DNA of 56,930 nt from positions 1 to 56,930 of the forward strand of contig JAZRPK010000078.1 in the NCBI GenBank assembly GCA_045649145.1, read 5' to 3'. This document shows positions 1-8,556 of this stretch, in pieces. Positions within the stretch are counted from its first letter, which is position 1. Each line of letters begins with the position of its first letter. The notes beneath the pieces were generated by a model. That model made no database searches. It was not told the DNA's origin and worked only from the letters and a program-made list of their open reading frames with translations. This stretch comes from HGM11525 sp045649145. GTDB taxonomy: Bacteria > Bacillota > Clostridia > UBA1381. Position numbers and translations under genes: made by a program.

Positions 1-204
1 GTATGGGGCGACTATATCCGTTCCTTTAATGATATTGAGGGCTATGCCCATACGTTTATAACAGAGCTTTTTACCGAGGGTGATTATTTTGATTATCCGA
101 GAGTTTTCGAATCGGTAACCTTTGAAGATGTGCAAAAACGATTTAAGATGCACTTTAACCCGAGCCGCGCGGCACTATCAGTGGTAAAACCTACTGAAAA
201 TTAA
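1..204 (+). CDS. M16 family peptidase, C-terminal fragment
   Basis: The window opens inside this gene; about 67 C-terminal codons remain before TAA at 202-204. The readable tail has a pattern typical of the C-terminal lobe of insulinase-type (M16) proteins such as YfmH: an R-S-F-N-D-I-E-G-Y-A helix, then F-D-Y-P-R-V-F, then V-T-F-E-D-V-Q-K-R-F, then N-P-S-R-A-A-L-S-V-V. The zinc-binding HxxEH motif would lie upstream, outside the window, so catalytic status cannot be judged. Family assignment is from recalled similarity of this short tail; a pitrilysin-like processing peptidase is the best guess. Confidence 0.6.
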   Translation, partial: VWGDYIRSFNDIEGYAHTFITELFTEGDYFDYPRVFESVTFEDVQKRFKMHFNPSRAALSVVKPTEN

Positions 205-216
205 CAAATTCCGCAC

Positions 217-258
217 AAAAATCCTGCAATATCAGTAATATGATAGCAGCAGGATTTT
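217..258 (+). terminator. Weak intrinsic terminator after the M16 gene
   Basis: Perfect 10-bp inverted repeat AAAATCCTGC (217-226) / GCAGGATTTT (249-258) with a 22-base loop. The right arm ends in a short T run. The long loop makes it weak; it lies just before the ribosome binding site of the next gene, so read-through is likely. Confidence 0.45.
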
Positions 259-278
259 CTTGAAGGAGGCGGAATTTG

Positions 279-1064
279 ATGGAAAATGGAGTCTTGTTTG
301 CGCTGCTTTTAACGGTCTTTGCGGGATTATCGACGGGACTGGGCAGCGTAATAGCTCTTTTTGCAAAAAGAAGGAATACAAAGTTTCTTGCCTGCTCGCT
401 TGGGTTTTCGGCAGGTGTGATGCTTTATGTATCTATGATAGAAATATTTGGTAAGGCAAGAGATTATCTCTCGGGATATACAGGCGGTATAGAGGGTGAA
501 ATATATGCGGTTGTTTTCTTCTTTGCCGGCATTTTGCTAATTGGTCTTATCGACTTTTTTGTGCCATCTGCAGAGGGTGATATAGGTGCTAACGAAAAGA
601 AAAACGGCGAGCAAATGCTTGCAAGAATGGGGATTATGACTGCACTTGCAATAGGAATACATAATTTCCCCGAGGGTCTTGCGACATTCACATCAGCACT
701 TCGTGACCCGCATTTAGGAATAGCAATTGCAGTTGCGATTGCGATACACAATATCCCTGAGGGTATTGCAACATCGGCACCGATTTTTTTCTCGACAGGC
801 AGCAGAAAGAAAGCTTTTTTGATATCCTTTCTCTCGGGTATGACCGAGCCTTTGGGAGCGATTTTGGGGTATCTTGCATTAAGACCGTTCTTTAATGACT
901 TTGTGTTCGGAGCACTCTTTGCGGCTGTTGCGGGCATAATGGTTTTTATATCACTTGAAGAACTTTTACCTATGGCAAGGGAAATAGAAAAAAGCAGAGT
1001 AACAATAATAGGCGCAGTTATCGGAATGATGATTATGGCAGCAAGTCTGCTGCTCTTTATGTAA
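279..1064 (+). CDS. zupT: ZIP family divalent metal transporter (ZupT-like)
   Basis: Integral membrane protein of 261 aa with about eight hydrophobic segments. Two ZIP signature motifs, HNFPEG (residues 128-133) and HNIPEG (157-162), lie in the transmembrane helices that form the binuclear metal site, and their H and E residues are intact. ZIP proteins of this subgroup bring zinc and other divalent metals into the cytoplasm. ATG at 279 is chosen over TTG at 276 because AAGGAGG at 263-269 lies nine bases before it. The next gene follows after 17 bases, so the two are probably co-transcribed. Exact metal preference cannot be read from sequence. Confidence 0.85.
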   Translation: MENGVLFALLLTVFAGLSTGLGSVIALFAKRRNTKFLACSLGFSAGVMLYVSMIEIFGKARDYLSGYTGGIEGEIYAVVFFFAGILLIGLIDFFVPSAEGDIGANEKKNGEQMLARMGIMTALAIGIHNFPEGLATFTSALRDPHLGIAIAVAIAIHNIPEGIATSAPIFFSTGSRKKAFLISFLSGMTEPLGAILGYLALRPFFNDFVFGALFAAVAGIMVFISLEELLPMAREIEKSRVTIIGAVIGMMIMAASLLLFM

Positions 1065-1081
1065 TATAAAAAAGGAGAAAA

Positions 1082-1816
1082 ATGATGGAAATCACATCAG
1101 CTAAAAATCCAACCTACAAGTTCATAAAATCACTTCTTACCAAAAAAGGACGTGACGAGAGCGGCTATTTCACAGTTGAGGGAATAAAGTCTGTGTCTGA
1201 TGCAATTAATGCAGGCGCAGAGATAGTATACATAGTAAAAGCATCTGACTTTAGCTCAAATATTTCTTGTTCTGCTGAGGAGATTGTTGTTAAAGCAGAA
1301 ATTTTTGCAGGTCTTTGTGATACCAAAACACCGCAGGGGATTATGGCGGTGCTAAAAAAGGGTGCTAAAAAGGATTTTTCCAATAAAGGAAGATATGTCT
1401 ACTGTGACAGGATACGCGACCCAGGCAACCTGGGCACAATTATCCGTACAGCAGATGCCACAGGCTTTTCCGTTCTTCTGTCTGATGAATGTGCAGAGCT
1501 TTACAGTCCTAAAACTGTAAGAGCAAGTATGGGTTCGTTCTTTCATACAGACGTTTTTGAAGGTGTGTCCTATGACAAATTAAAGGCGAGCGGACTCTAT
1601 CTTATAGCGGGTGCTTTGTCGGATAAGAGTAAGGATTTTAGAAAAGCACAATACAAGGACTCACTTGCCGTAATAGTCGGAAATGAGGCTAACGGCATTT
1701 CCGATGAGCTATTATCCCTTTGCGACGAGCTTGTAATAATACCAATTTCAGGAAGAGCAGAATCATTAAATGCAGCAGTTGCAGCAGCGCTTTTGATGTA
1801 CGAGGCAATACGCTGA
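1082..1816 (+). CDS. TrmH/SpoU family RNA 2'-O-methyltransferase
   Basis: A 244-aa SPOUT methyltransferase. An N-terminal substrate-binding region (residues 1-95) contains the usual N-P-x-Y-K-x-I-K start. The knotted catalytic domain has motif 1 around 109-129 (D-P-G-N-L-G-T-I-I-R), motif 2 G-N-E-A-N-G-I at 200-206, and motif 3 around 221-240 (R-A-E-S-L-N-A-A-V-A). These bind S-adenosylmethionine and a tRNA or rRNA ribose. The target nucleotide cannot be assigned; relatives are called YsgA or RlmB-like. AGGAG at 1073-1077 serves either ATG at 1082 or ATG at 1085. A terminator follows at 1850. Confidence 0.88.
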   Translation: MMEITSAKNPTYKFIKSLLTKKGRDESGYFTVEGIKSVSDAINAGAEIVYIVKASDFSSNISCSAEEIVVKAEIFAGLCDTKTPQGIMAVLKKGAKKDFSNKGRYVYCDRIRDPGNLGTIIRTADATGFSVLLSDECAELYSPKTVRASMGSFFHTDVFEGVSYDKLKASGLYLIAGALSDKSKDFRKAQYKDSLAVIVGNEANGISDELLSLCDELVIIPISGRAESLNAAVAAALLMYEAIR

Positions 1817-1849
1817 TAAATTCCGCAAATAATTTTAATAAAATTTAGA

Positions 1850-1881
1850 AAGAAAGGACAAAATATGTCTTTTCTTTTTTT
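1850..1881 (+). terminator. Intrinsic terminator after the SpoU methylase
   Basis: Eleven-base arms AAGAAAGGACA (1850-1860) and TGTCTTTTCTT (1866-1876) pair with one G-U wobble around a five-base loop and run into a T tract. It separates the first transcription unit from the aroB operon. Confidence 0.75.
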
Positions 1882-1927
1882 GTAATCTGTGATAGAATAA
1901 AAGCAGAATGGTTTATGGAGGTTTACA

Positions 1928-3007
1928 ATGGATAAGATTTGTGTAAATCTTGGCGAAAATTCGTATAATATAAGCTTTCACAGTGATTTTAGCAAGCTAA
2001 AAGATGTGATGCATAATATAAACGCACCTAAAAAGCTATTGATTGTAACCGATTCAAATGTTAAAAGCCTCTATGCCGATGAGGTTATGGGTATTTTAAC
2101 AGAAAGCGGCTACGATGCTTTTTGCTATGCTTTTCCGGCAGGAGAGGAAAACAAAAGTGCAGAAACCGTGCTTGGTATTTGTAGTGCCTGTATGAAGCAC
2201 AAAATGGACAGGAAGTCTATGATAGTTGCGCTTGGTGGCGGTGTTGTTGGTGATATGGCAGGCTTTGCCGCTGCGATTTATATGCGCGGAATAAGCTTTA
2301 TGCAAATCCCGACCACTTTGCTTTCTCAATCGGACAGCTCGGTCGGCGGCAAAACGGGTGTAGACTTTGGCGGTGCTAAAAATATACTCGGTGCATTTTT
2401 GCAGCCAAAGCACGTTTACATAAATGTTTCCACTGTTAAAACCTTGCCTGAAAGGGAGATAATCTCCGGTATGGGTGAAGTGATAAAGCACTCGGTTATC
2501 CGTGACAGTGAATTTTATGCCTTTCTTTCGGAAAATATTGAGAGTGTAAAGGGACTTAAAGCTGATACGCTTATCAATATGTGCCGAACAAACTGTACTA
2601 TTAAGGCGAAAGTTGTCGAGGAGGACGAAAAGGAAAGCGGAGTAAGAGCACATCTTAATTTCGGTCACACTATAGGTCACGCAATCGAGAGTGCATCTGA
2701 CTTTACTATGACTCACGGCAAGTGTGTAGGACTTGGTATGATTGCAGCATCATATATAGCAGAGCAAAGAGGACTTATCCCTGATACCGAGCTTGAGAGT
2801 ATAACAGAGCTTTTACAAAGCTACGGCTTTAATACACGTACTAATATTGATGACTACGGGAAAATTCTCTCGTTGATGCTCTCTGACAAGAAGACAATTG
2901 GCGGAAAGTTAAGATTTGTACTCCCCGTTTCTATAGGAGAAGTCGATATTTTTGATGATGTAACAGAGGACGAGATAATGTCCGCACTAATGTTTATTAC
3001 TGAGTAA
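1928..3007 (+). CDS. aroB: 3-dehydroquinate synthase
   Basis: Converts DAHP to 3-dehydroquinate, second step of the shikimate pathway, in the cytoplasm. The 359-aa length is normal. The NAD-binding glycine-rich stretch G-G-G-V-V-G-D (103-109) and the P-T-T-L-L-S-Q-x-D-S-S-V-G-G-K segment (128-142) are present. The expected zinc ligands are Glu184, His247 and His263. ATG at 1928 follows TGGAGG. It is the first gene of a tight run through lspA, the RluD-type gene, ddl, DUF1934, ctpA and dacF; grouping an aromatic biosynthesis gene with envelope genes looks opportunistic rather than a pathway link. Confidence 0.95.
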   Translation: MDKICVNLGENSYNISFHSDFSKLKDVMHNINAPKKLLIVTDSNVKSLYADEVMGILTESGYDAFCYAFPAGEENKSAETVLGICSACMKHKMDRKSMIVALGGGVVGDMAGFAAAIYMRGISFMQIPTTLLSQSDSSVGGKTGVDFGGAKNILGAFLQPKHVYINVSTVKTLPEREIISGMGEVIKHSVIRDSEFYAFLSENIESVKGLKADTLINMCRTNCTIKAKVVEEDEKESGVRAHLNFGHTIGHAIESASDFTMTHGKCVGLGMIAASYIAEQRGLIPDTELESITELLQSYGFNTRTNIDDYGKILSLMLSDKKTIGGKLRFVLPVSIGEVDIFDDVTEDEIMSALMFITE

Positions 3008-3022
3008 AATCGGAGGAAATAT

Positions 3023-3481
3023 ATGTTTATTTGGCTTATAATTGCCGTTTTGACGGTTGTGCTTGATCAGGTCAGCAAGGCTCTTATTGTTTCAAACTTT
3101 AGTCTTACCGACCACTTTACCTTTGTTCCCGGTCTTTTTGATATTGTTTATGTACAAAATACCGGTGCTGCATTTAGTATTCTTAATGACTATACGTGGC
3201 TTCTGGGTTTGGTTTCGGTGCTCTTTTGTGTTGCGATTGTTGTATATATGCTAAAGTACAAGCCGACCGACAGAGTAAGTCTTATAAGTGCAGGGCTCCT
3301 GCTTGGCGGTGCACTCGGTAACGGTATAGACAGGGTGATAAGGTATTATGTGGTCGATTTTATCGAGCTGACGTTGTTTAATTTTCCTGTATTTAACCTT
3401 GCAGATGTTGCTATTACTGTCGGTGCTGCGCTTATAATTTTAAGAGCCGCAACAGAAAAAGAAACCCAAGAGGAAAAGTAA
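3023..3481 (+). CDS. lspA: Lipoprotein signal peptidase (SPase II)
   Basis: Membrane aspartyl protease that cleaves the signal peptide of diacylglyceryl prolipoproteins. The protein is 152 aa with four hydrophobic segments. Family boxes are present: D-Q-V-S-K at 15-19, N-T-G-A-A-F at 46-51, G-N-G-I-D-R at 99-104. The two catalytic aspartates fit Asp112 (V-V-D-F) and Asp128 (N-L-A-D-V). GGAGG lies 15 bases after aroB stops. The stop codon is one base before the next start, showing tight coupling with the pseudouridine synthase, an arrangement common in Firmicutes. Confidence 0.95.
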   Translation: MFIWLIIAVLTVVLDQVSKALIVSNFSLTDHFTFVPGLFDIVYVQNTGAAFSILNDYTWLLGLVSVLFCVAIVVYMLKYKPTDRVSLISAGLLLGGALGNGIDRVIRYYVVDFIELTLFNFPVFNLADVAITVGAALIILRAATEKETQEEK

Positions 3482-3482
3482 A

Positions 3483-4391
3483 ATGGAAAAGATACTGCTT
3501 GTGTCAGAGGAAGACGGAGTAAGACTCGACAGCTTTGTAAGTTCTAATGCAGACGGAATTTCACGCTCATATGCTGCAACGTTGGCGGATGAGGGCAGAA
3601 TTTTATCAAGCGGAAAAAAGCTCAAGAAAAACTATAAGGTGAGCTTGGGCGAGCAAATAGAAGTAAATTTGCCTGAGCCGGAGTCCTTAGAGGTAGAGCC
3701 TCAAAATATTCCTCTTGATATAGTATATGAAGACGATGATTTGATAGTTGTAAACAAGCCTCAGGGGATGGTGGTGCATCCCGCTGCCGGCAATTATTCG
3801 GGAACACTTGTCAATGCACTTTTGTATCATTCGGGCGATTCTCTTTCTGCGATAAACGGTGTTATAAGACCAGGTATTGTGCATAGAATTGATAAGGATA
3901 CGGCGGGACTTTTGGTTGTTGCCAAGAATAATGACGCACACATTTCCCTTGCCCAGCAGCTTAAAGAGAAGAAGGCTAACCGCCGTTATATTGCGTTGGT
4001 TATGGGCAATGTCAAGGAGGAAGGTACTGTCAATAAGCCGATAGCACGCTCGCCTTCAGACCGAAAAAAGATGGCTGTTGTAACGGGAGGCAGAGAGGCG
4101 GTTACGCACTACTTTCCGATTGAACACTTTAGCGGCTACACCCTTTTGGAATGTGTACTTGAAACGGGCAGAACGCACCAGATAAGAGTGCATATGTCAT
4201 CAATCGGACACCCGATAGCAGGCGATAGAGTTTACGGCGCAAGAAATGATAAAACCAAATCGAACGGACAGCTTCTCTTTGCCAAAACTCTCGGATTTAA
4301 CCATCCGAGGACGGGCGAGTATATGGAGTTTTCTGCACCGTTGCCCGACTGGTTTTCGAGTATTTTGGAAAAGTTAAGAAAGACCTTATAA
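3483..4391 (+). CDS. RluD-type 23S rRNA pseudouridine synthase
   Basis: A 302-aa RluA-family enzyme. An S4 RNA-binding domain occupies about residues 13-75, followed by the catalytic domain. The signature H-R-I-D-K-D-T (134-140) supplies the catalytic aspartate at 139. Later R-T-H-Q-I-R-V-H matches the family. It isomerises uridine in large-subunit rRNA, as RluD and B. subtilis YlyB do; which position cannot be told from sequence. lspA next to this gene is a conserved Firmicute pair. Confidence 0.92.
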   Translation: MEKILLVSEEDGVRLDSFVSSNADGISRSYAATLADEGRILSSGKKLKKNYKVSLGEQIEVNLPEPESLEVEPQNIPLDIVYEDDDLIVVNKPQGMVVHPAAGNYSGTLVNALLYHSGDSLSAINGVIRPGIVHRIDKDTAGLLVVAKNNDAHISLAQQLKEKKANRRYIALVMGNVKEEGTVNKPIARSPSDRKKMAVVTGGREAVTHYFPIEHFSGYTLLECVLETGRTHQIRVHMSSIGHPIAGDRVYGARNDKTKSNGQLLFAKTLGFNHPRTGEYMEFSAPLPDWFSSILEKLRKTL

Positions 4392-4416
4392 ATAATTAGT
4401 GAAAGGACTGGTATTT

Positions 4417-5478
4417 TTGTCAAAGCTTAAGGTATGTGTTATATTCGGAGGAAAGTCGCCCGAGCACGATATATCGTTAAAGTCGGCAACCTCTGTTATA
4501 TCTAATCTTGACAAGGAGAAGTACGAACTTTATTTGATAGGAATTACCAAAGAGGGTGAGTGGTTTTATTATACAGGCGACGTATCCGCTCTTGAAAATG
4601 ATGCGTGGCTTTCCGATAAATCTAAGCTTACTAAAGCATTGATTTCACCCGACTGCAAGGACAAATCAATTATCATTTTTGGTGATGAGCTAAAATATGT
4701 AAAGCCAGACGTTGTTTTCCCTGTGCTTCACGGCGAAAACGGCGAAGACGGAACCGTTCAGGGACTTTTGGAGCTTTCGGGCATAAAATATGTAGGTATG
4801 GGCGTATTGTCATCTGCTGTTTCTATGGATAAGGCTTATACCAAGATAATCTTTAAGCACGCAGGTATTCCTCAGGCTGACTGGGTAACGGTGTTAAAGC
4901 GTGAGATGTCAGATGTAGAAAACGTATGTGACAGGATAGAAAATAAGCTTGGATATCCTTGCTTTGTTAAGCCGTGTAATACAGGCTCATCGGTCGGTGT
5001 CGGCAAGGCTCACGAGAGAGCGGAGCTTAAGGAGCTTTTGAATAATGCGTTTTGCTATGACAGAAAGGTTATAGTTGAAGAATTCATAGACGGACACGAG
5101 GTAGAATGTGCAATTCTCGGCAATGACGAGATAGCAACAAGCTGTGTTGGTGAGATTATACCGACGGTTGAGTTTTACGACTTTGACGCTAAATACAAAG
5201 ACTCGTCCACTGTTCTTAAAATTCCTGCCGAGATTTCAAAAGAGGCTCTTTTGGGTATTAAAGAATATGCAAAAAAAGCATTTATAGCACTTGACGGCAG
5301 GGGACTTACCAGAGCTGATTTCTTTGTAAAATATGCAGACGGCTCTGTGGTTATTAACGAGGTAAATACAATGCCCGGCTTTACCAATATCAGTATGTAT
5401 CCGAAGCTCTGGCAGGCTGAGGGAATGAGCTATAAGGGACTTCTTGACGAGCTGGTAAGGCTTGCTGTTGAAAGATAA
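4417..5478 (+). CDS. ddl: D-alanine--D-alanine ligase
   Basis: ATP-grasp enzyme joining two D-alanines for the peptidoglycan stem peptide. From TTG at 4417 it is 353 aa and begins S-K-L-K-V-C-V-I-F-G-G, the usual family N terminus, with S-P-E-H-D-I-S next. Other landmarks are V-F-P-V-L-H-G, F-V-K-P-C-N-T-G-S-S-V-G-V and E-V-N-T-M-P-G-F near the C terminus. TTG is preferred over GTG at 4399 because GAAAGG at 4401-4406 is correctly spaced only for the former. Its place beside lspA, ctpA and dacF fits an envelope operon. Confidence 0.93.
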   Translation: MSKLKVCVIFGGKSPEHDISLKSATSVISNLDKEKYELYLIGITKEGEWFYYTGDVSALENDAWLSDKSKLTKALISPDCKDKSIIIFGDELKYVKPDVVFPVLHGENGEDGTVQGLLELSGIKYVGMGVLSSAVSMDKAYTKIIFKHAGIPQADWVTVLKREMSDVENVCDRIENKLGYPCFVKPCNTGSSVGVGKAHERAELKELLNNAFCYDRKVIVEEFIDGHEVECAILGNDEIATSCVGEIIPTVEFYDFDAKYKDSSTVLKIPAEISKEALLGIKEYAKKAFIALDGRGLTRADFFVKYADGSVVINEVNTMPGFTNISMYPKLWQAEGMSYKGLLDELVRLAVER

Positions 5479-5495
5479 AGGAGATAAAAGTAACA

Positions 5496-5921
5496 TTGAA
5501 AACTATCGAAGAAAATGCTGTAATATCTATTGTATCGACGCAAACCTCTCCAGAGGGCACAGATAAGGTTGAATTTGTAACCGATGGCACCTTTTATCAA
5601 AGGGGCGGTAAGTTTTATATTTTCTATAACGAAAATGAAGAAATGGAAATGACAAACTGCACCGTTATGCTGATTGCGGAAAAGGCAAAGGTTACAATGC
5701 GCCGTAAGGGTGATTTTGAGCTTAAGCTGACATACATTGAGGGCGAAAGTGAAAATGTTGTGTATTATATGCCCTTTGGCGAAATGAATATGACGCAGAC
5801 TACACACTCGGTAGAAAGCGACCTGACAGACTCTGGCGGTTTGATAAAAATCAAATATACGCTTTCTATAGGCGCAGGTGAGCAGATAAACAGTATTGAA
5901 ATTAAGGTGAAGAGAAAATAG
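5496..5921 (+). CDS. DUF1934 beta-barrel protein (YwiB-like)
   Basis: A 141-aa cytoplasmic protein rich in alternating hydrophobic residues, consistent with the lipocalin-like barrel of DUF1934/YwiB. Landmarks are the opening strand A-V-I-S-I-V-S-T-Q and the segments D-G-T-F-Y-Q-R and Y-M-P-F-G, with a final strand I-K-Y-T-L-S-I-G. Function is unknown. The start is TTG at 5496 with AAAGGAG at 5477-5483. It lies 17 bases after ddl and 34 before ctpA, so it is an operon member. Confidence 0.8.
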   Translation: MKTIEENAVISIVSTQTSPEGTDKVEFVTDGTFYQRGGKFYIFYNENEEMEMTNCTVMLIAEKAKVTMRRKGDFELKLTYIEGESENVVYYMPFGEMNMTQTTHSVESDLTDSGGLIKIKYTLSIGAGEQINSIEIKVKRK

Positions 5922-5955
5922 ACCTTTGTGCGGATATACGAAAGGATTGATTATA

Positions 5956-7374
5956 ATGAGAATTAAGGCTTGGATTGCGGGTTTGCTGGCTTTAAGTATG
6001 CTGACAACACCTGTTATGGCAGAAAGTAACGATGAGTCAATGTACCTTGACTCAGTTATCAATTATGTGTCAAACCTCTATATTGACAGCTCGGTAACTG
6101 AGACCGATTTGATGAGAACAGCTATAGCGACTGCATTAGAGGAAAACCCTGAGCTGATGTACCAAATGATAAAGGCAGCATTTTCTGAGCTTGACGACTA
6201 CAGCGAGTTTTATACTGCAGAGGAATATCAGCGATATTATGAACGACTCACTCACTCCTTCTATGGTATGGGTGTGATTATTCAACAGCGTGACGCACAA
6301 ATTGAGGTTATACGTGTATTCGACGAGGGCGGAGCGGCACTTGCCGGCGTAAGAGGCGGCGATATAATTGTAGAGATAGACGGCAGGAGCGTTTCGGGAA
6401 TGTCGCTTGAAGAGGTAACCCAAATAGCATCGGGAGAAGAGGGAACAACTCTTGATGTCAAGGTTTTGAGAAATGGCGAGACACTTTCGTTTACAGTCGA
6501 AAGAAGAAAAATAAATGATGCTACAGTCGGATATTCTTTTCTTCCGTCAGATATCGGATATATCGAAGTAACAAGCTTTGCAGAAAACACAGCGACAGAG
6601 TTTAGCGATGCACTTGCAGCATTTGACGAAAAGGGGATAACAAACATTATATTAGACCTTCGCTCAAATCCGGGCGGTTTGCTTGTGTCTGTTGTTGATA
6701 TTGCCAAAATGATAGTACCCGAGGGCATCATACTGCAGACTATGTACAGAAATCAGTTTAATAACAGGGTGTTCTATTCGGAGAATAAGGATGCTAAATA
6801 TAAATTTGCTGTTTTAGTAAATGCTGATACAGCATCTGCGGCAGAGGTATTAACAGGAGCTTTGAAGGATTCGGGTATTGGCTACGTTATCGGTAAGACT
6901 ACATACGGAAAAGGCTTGATTCAGGACGTGTTTGTACTTCCGAATGGTGATGCGTTTAAGCTAACAACAGGACATTATCTTACAAGAAACGGCAACGATA
7001 TTAACAAGGTTGGAATATATCCTGACGAGGTAGTATATAACAGTACCGAAAGAATTGACATAACAAAGTATGAAACTTTCGATTATAAGCACAAATGGCG
7101 TGTAGGGGAAACGGGAAAGGGAGTTCTTGCGGCAAAACAAAGACTTTCGATAATGGGCTATTATTACGGTGAGATTAACGAGAATTTCGACAATGCTCTC
7201 GAAACGGCAGTCTATAATTTTCAGAAGAATGCAGGACTTTTTCCTTATGGTGTACTCGATTTCTCTACTCAGGCAACACTTGAAAATCAATTCTACGTAC
7301 TTGATGTAATAGTCGATGATCAGTTTTATGCAGCTTACGAATATTTTGGCGGAAATCCGGAAGATTTGGAATAA
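5956..7374 (+). CDS. ctpA: S41 carboxy-terminal processing protease with PDZ and peptidoglycan-binding domains
   Basis: Exported serine protease of 472 aa. ATG at 5956 with AAAGG at 5941-5945 gives a clear signal peptide ending V-M-A. A PDZ domain follows at about 95-180 (G-M-G-V-I-I, G-D-I-I-V-E-I-D-G-R). The S41 domain includes the A-S-A-A-E-V-L segment with the catalytic serine, and the lysine lies in G-K-T-T-Y-G-K-G. A C-terminal putative peptidoglycan-binding domain (about 375-445) carries L-S-I-M-G-Y-Y. Clostridial and bacillar CtpA/CtpB proteins of this build process envelope or sporulation proteins; the substrate here is unknown. The gene 44 bases downstream encodes a penicillin-binding protein. 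Confidence 0.9.
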   Translation: MRIKAWIAGLLALSMLTTPVMAESNDESMYLDSVINYVSNLYIDSSVTETDLMRTAIATALEENPELMYQMIKAAFSELDDYSEFYTAEEYQRYYERLTHSFYGMGVIIQQRDAQIEVIRVFDEGGAALAGVRGGDIIVEIDGRSVSGMSLEEVTQIASGEEGTTLDVKVLRNGETLSFTVERRKINDATVGYSFLPSDIGYIEVTSFAENTATEFSDALAAFDEKGITNIILDLRSNPGGLLVSVVDIAKMIVPEGIILQTMYRNQFNNRVFYSENKDAKYKFAVLVNADTASAAEVLTGALKDSGIGYVIGKTTYGKGLIQDVFVLPNGDAFKLTTGHYLTRNGNDINKVGIYPDEVVYNSTERIDITKYETFDYKHKWRVGETGKGVLAAKQRLSIMGYYYGEINENFDNALETAVYNFQKNAGLFPYGVLDFSTQATLENQFYVLDVIVDDQFYAAYEYFGGNPEDLE

Positions 7375-7385
7375 GGAAAGATATT

Positions 7386-7417
7386 CACCTCATACCAATA
7401 GGTATGGGGTGATTTTT
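7386..7417 (+). promoter_or_regulatory. Stem-loop covering the dacF ribosome binding site
   Basis: CACCTCATACC (7386-7396), loop AATA, GGTATGGGGTG (7401-7411): eleven pairs with a single G-U, followed by five T residues and then the dacF ATG at 7418. The only usable Shine-Dalgarno sequence, GGGGTGA at 7406-7412, is inside the right arm. The structure is seen directly; that it lowers dacF translation or partly ends transcription from ctpA is inference. Confidence 0.6.
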
Positions 7418-8515
7418 ATGAAGAGGATATTGTTTCTCGCTGTACTTTTTCTAATGCTGCCTAAGACTTGCCACGGTATTGACATTTCAGCAAAATCTGC
7501 GTGTCTGATGGTTGCAGACAGCGGAGAAGTCGTATATGAAAAGGATTCGGGCCTAAAGCTGCCGATGGCAAGCACAACCAAAATGATGACGGCACTCCTT
7601 GCGGCAGAGTCGGGGTCTTGGGACGAAACTGTAACAGTATCAGTAAATGCACAAAATCAGGAGGGCTCTAGTATATACTTAGAAGAAAATGACAGGATAA
7701 AGCTTTCTGACCTTGTATGCGGAATGCTGTTAAATTCGGGAAATGACGCTGCAGTTGCAACTGCAGAGCATATATCTGGGTGCTGTGACACGTTTTCAGA
7801 GCTGATGACTAAAAGAGCCAAAGAAATAGGTGCACTTAATACCAGCTTTGAAAATCCGAGCGGCTTAGATGACGAAAATCATTATTCTACAGCCTATGAC
7901 CTTGCGTTAATAGGCAGTGAGGTGATTAAGAACGAGCATCTAAGTCCAATTATTCAAAGCAAGGAAATGCAAATCACCGACGAGGAGGGAGATATTACAT
8001 ATCTTAGAAATCATAATAAGCTTTTGTGGAATTATGAGGGTATGATAGGTGTCAAGACAGGTTTTACCAAAAAGTCTGGCAGATGTCTTGTTACGGCAGC
8101 AAGACGCGGGGGAGTTACATTGGTTGCTGTAACACTTTGTGCACCTGAGGATTGGAAGGACCACAAAAAAATGCTCGACTACGGATTTGAAGAGTGTAAG
8201 CTGTCTGTGGAGGTTAGTAAGGGTGAAACACTTACAACTGTTGAAGTTGATGGCAATGAGCTTGCGCTTGTTGCGGCAGAAAATCTCACAGCCGTTGATG
8301 TAAAAGGTGTTAAGGAGAAACGTGAGGTTAAGCTTTCGTATATTAAGGATATTCGGGCGCCTATAAACAGCGGCGAAAAGCTCGGAGTTGCAAAACTCTA
8401 TCAAAACGGCAGATTTATCGGGCAGACGGATATCGTTGCAAGCGAGAACATTTATGTCGAAAAAGAGCAAAATAGCGGTTTTTTTGACATTATAAAACGC
8501 TTGTTTAAGATATAG
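7418..8515 (+). CDS. dacF: Serine-type D-Ala-D-Ala carboxypeptidase (PBP5/DacF family)
   Basis: Removes the terminal D-alanine of peptidoglycan stem peptides outside the membrane. The protein is 365 aa. A signal peptide is followed by the S11 peptidase domain with S-T-T-K (SxxK), S-G-N (SxN) and K-T-G motifs in order. A PBP5-type C-terminal beta domain and a short amphipathic tail (F-F-D-I-I-K-R-L-F-K-I) likely anchor it to the membrane. ATG at 7418 uses the GGGGTGA buried in the hairpin above; longer upstream starts lack a signal peptide. It may be a vegetative dacA-type enzyme; the symbol dacF marks family only. Confidence 0.88.
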   Translation: MKRILFLAVLFLMLPKTCHGIDISAKSACLMVADSGEVVYEKDSGLKLPMASTTKMMTALLAAESGSWDETVTVSVNAQNQEGSSIYLEENDRIKLSDLVCGMLLNSGNDAAVATAEHISGCCDTFSELMTKRAKEIGALNTSFENPSGLDDENHYSTAYDLALIGSEVIKNEHLSPIIQSKEMQITDEEGDITYLRNHNKLLWNYEGMIGVKTGFTKKSGRCLVTAARRGGVTLVAVTLCAPEDWKDHKKMLDYGFEECKLSVEVSKGETLTTVEVDGNELALVAAENLTAVDVKGVKEKREVKLSYIKDIRAPINSGEKLGVAKLYQNGRFIGQTDIVASENIYVEKEQNSGFFDIIKRLFKI

Positions 8516-8522
8516 ACGAATA

Positions 8523-8551
8523 TTGACTTTCTCTTGCGGAAGTGATAAAAT
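8523..8551 (+). promoter_or_regulatory. SigA-type promoter of the znuACB operon
   Basis: TTGACT (8523-8528), 17-base spacer, TAAAAT (8546-8551). It lies 34 bases before the znuA ATG, leaving a short leader with AGAGGGA at 8575-8580. Confidence 0.7.
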
Positions 8552-8556
8552 TATCA
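8543..8556. promoter_or_regulatory. Candidate Fur/Zur-family operator
   Basis: Perfect inverted repeat TGATAA-AA-TTATCA over the -10 element. It resembles the TGATAATnATTATCA core bound by Fur-family repressors (Fur, Zur, PerR), here with a two-base centre. An outer repeat CTTGCG (8533-8538) / CGCAAG (8565-8570) encloses it. Position and neighbouring genes suggest zinc-responsive repression; binding is inferred. Confidence 0.6.

Noticed and set aside
1870..1897. Promoter for aroB (TTTTCT ... TAGAAT)
   Set aside because: The -35 is poor and overlaps the terminator T tract; a promoter is expected here but the elements are not convincing.
2096..2716. 206-codon minus-strand reading frame inside aroB
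   Set aside because: Fully contained in the conserved aroB gene; codon shadow.
5430..6062. 210-codon minus-strand reading frame over DUF1934 and ctpA
   Set aside because: Shadow of plus-strand codons; no start signals and no recognisable protein.
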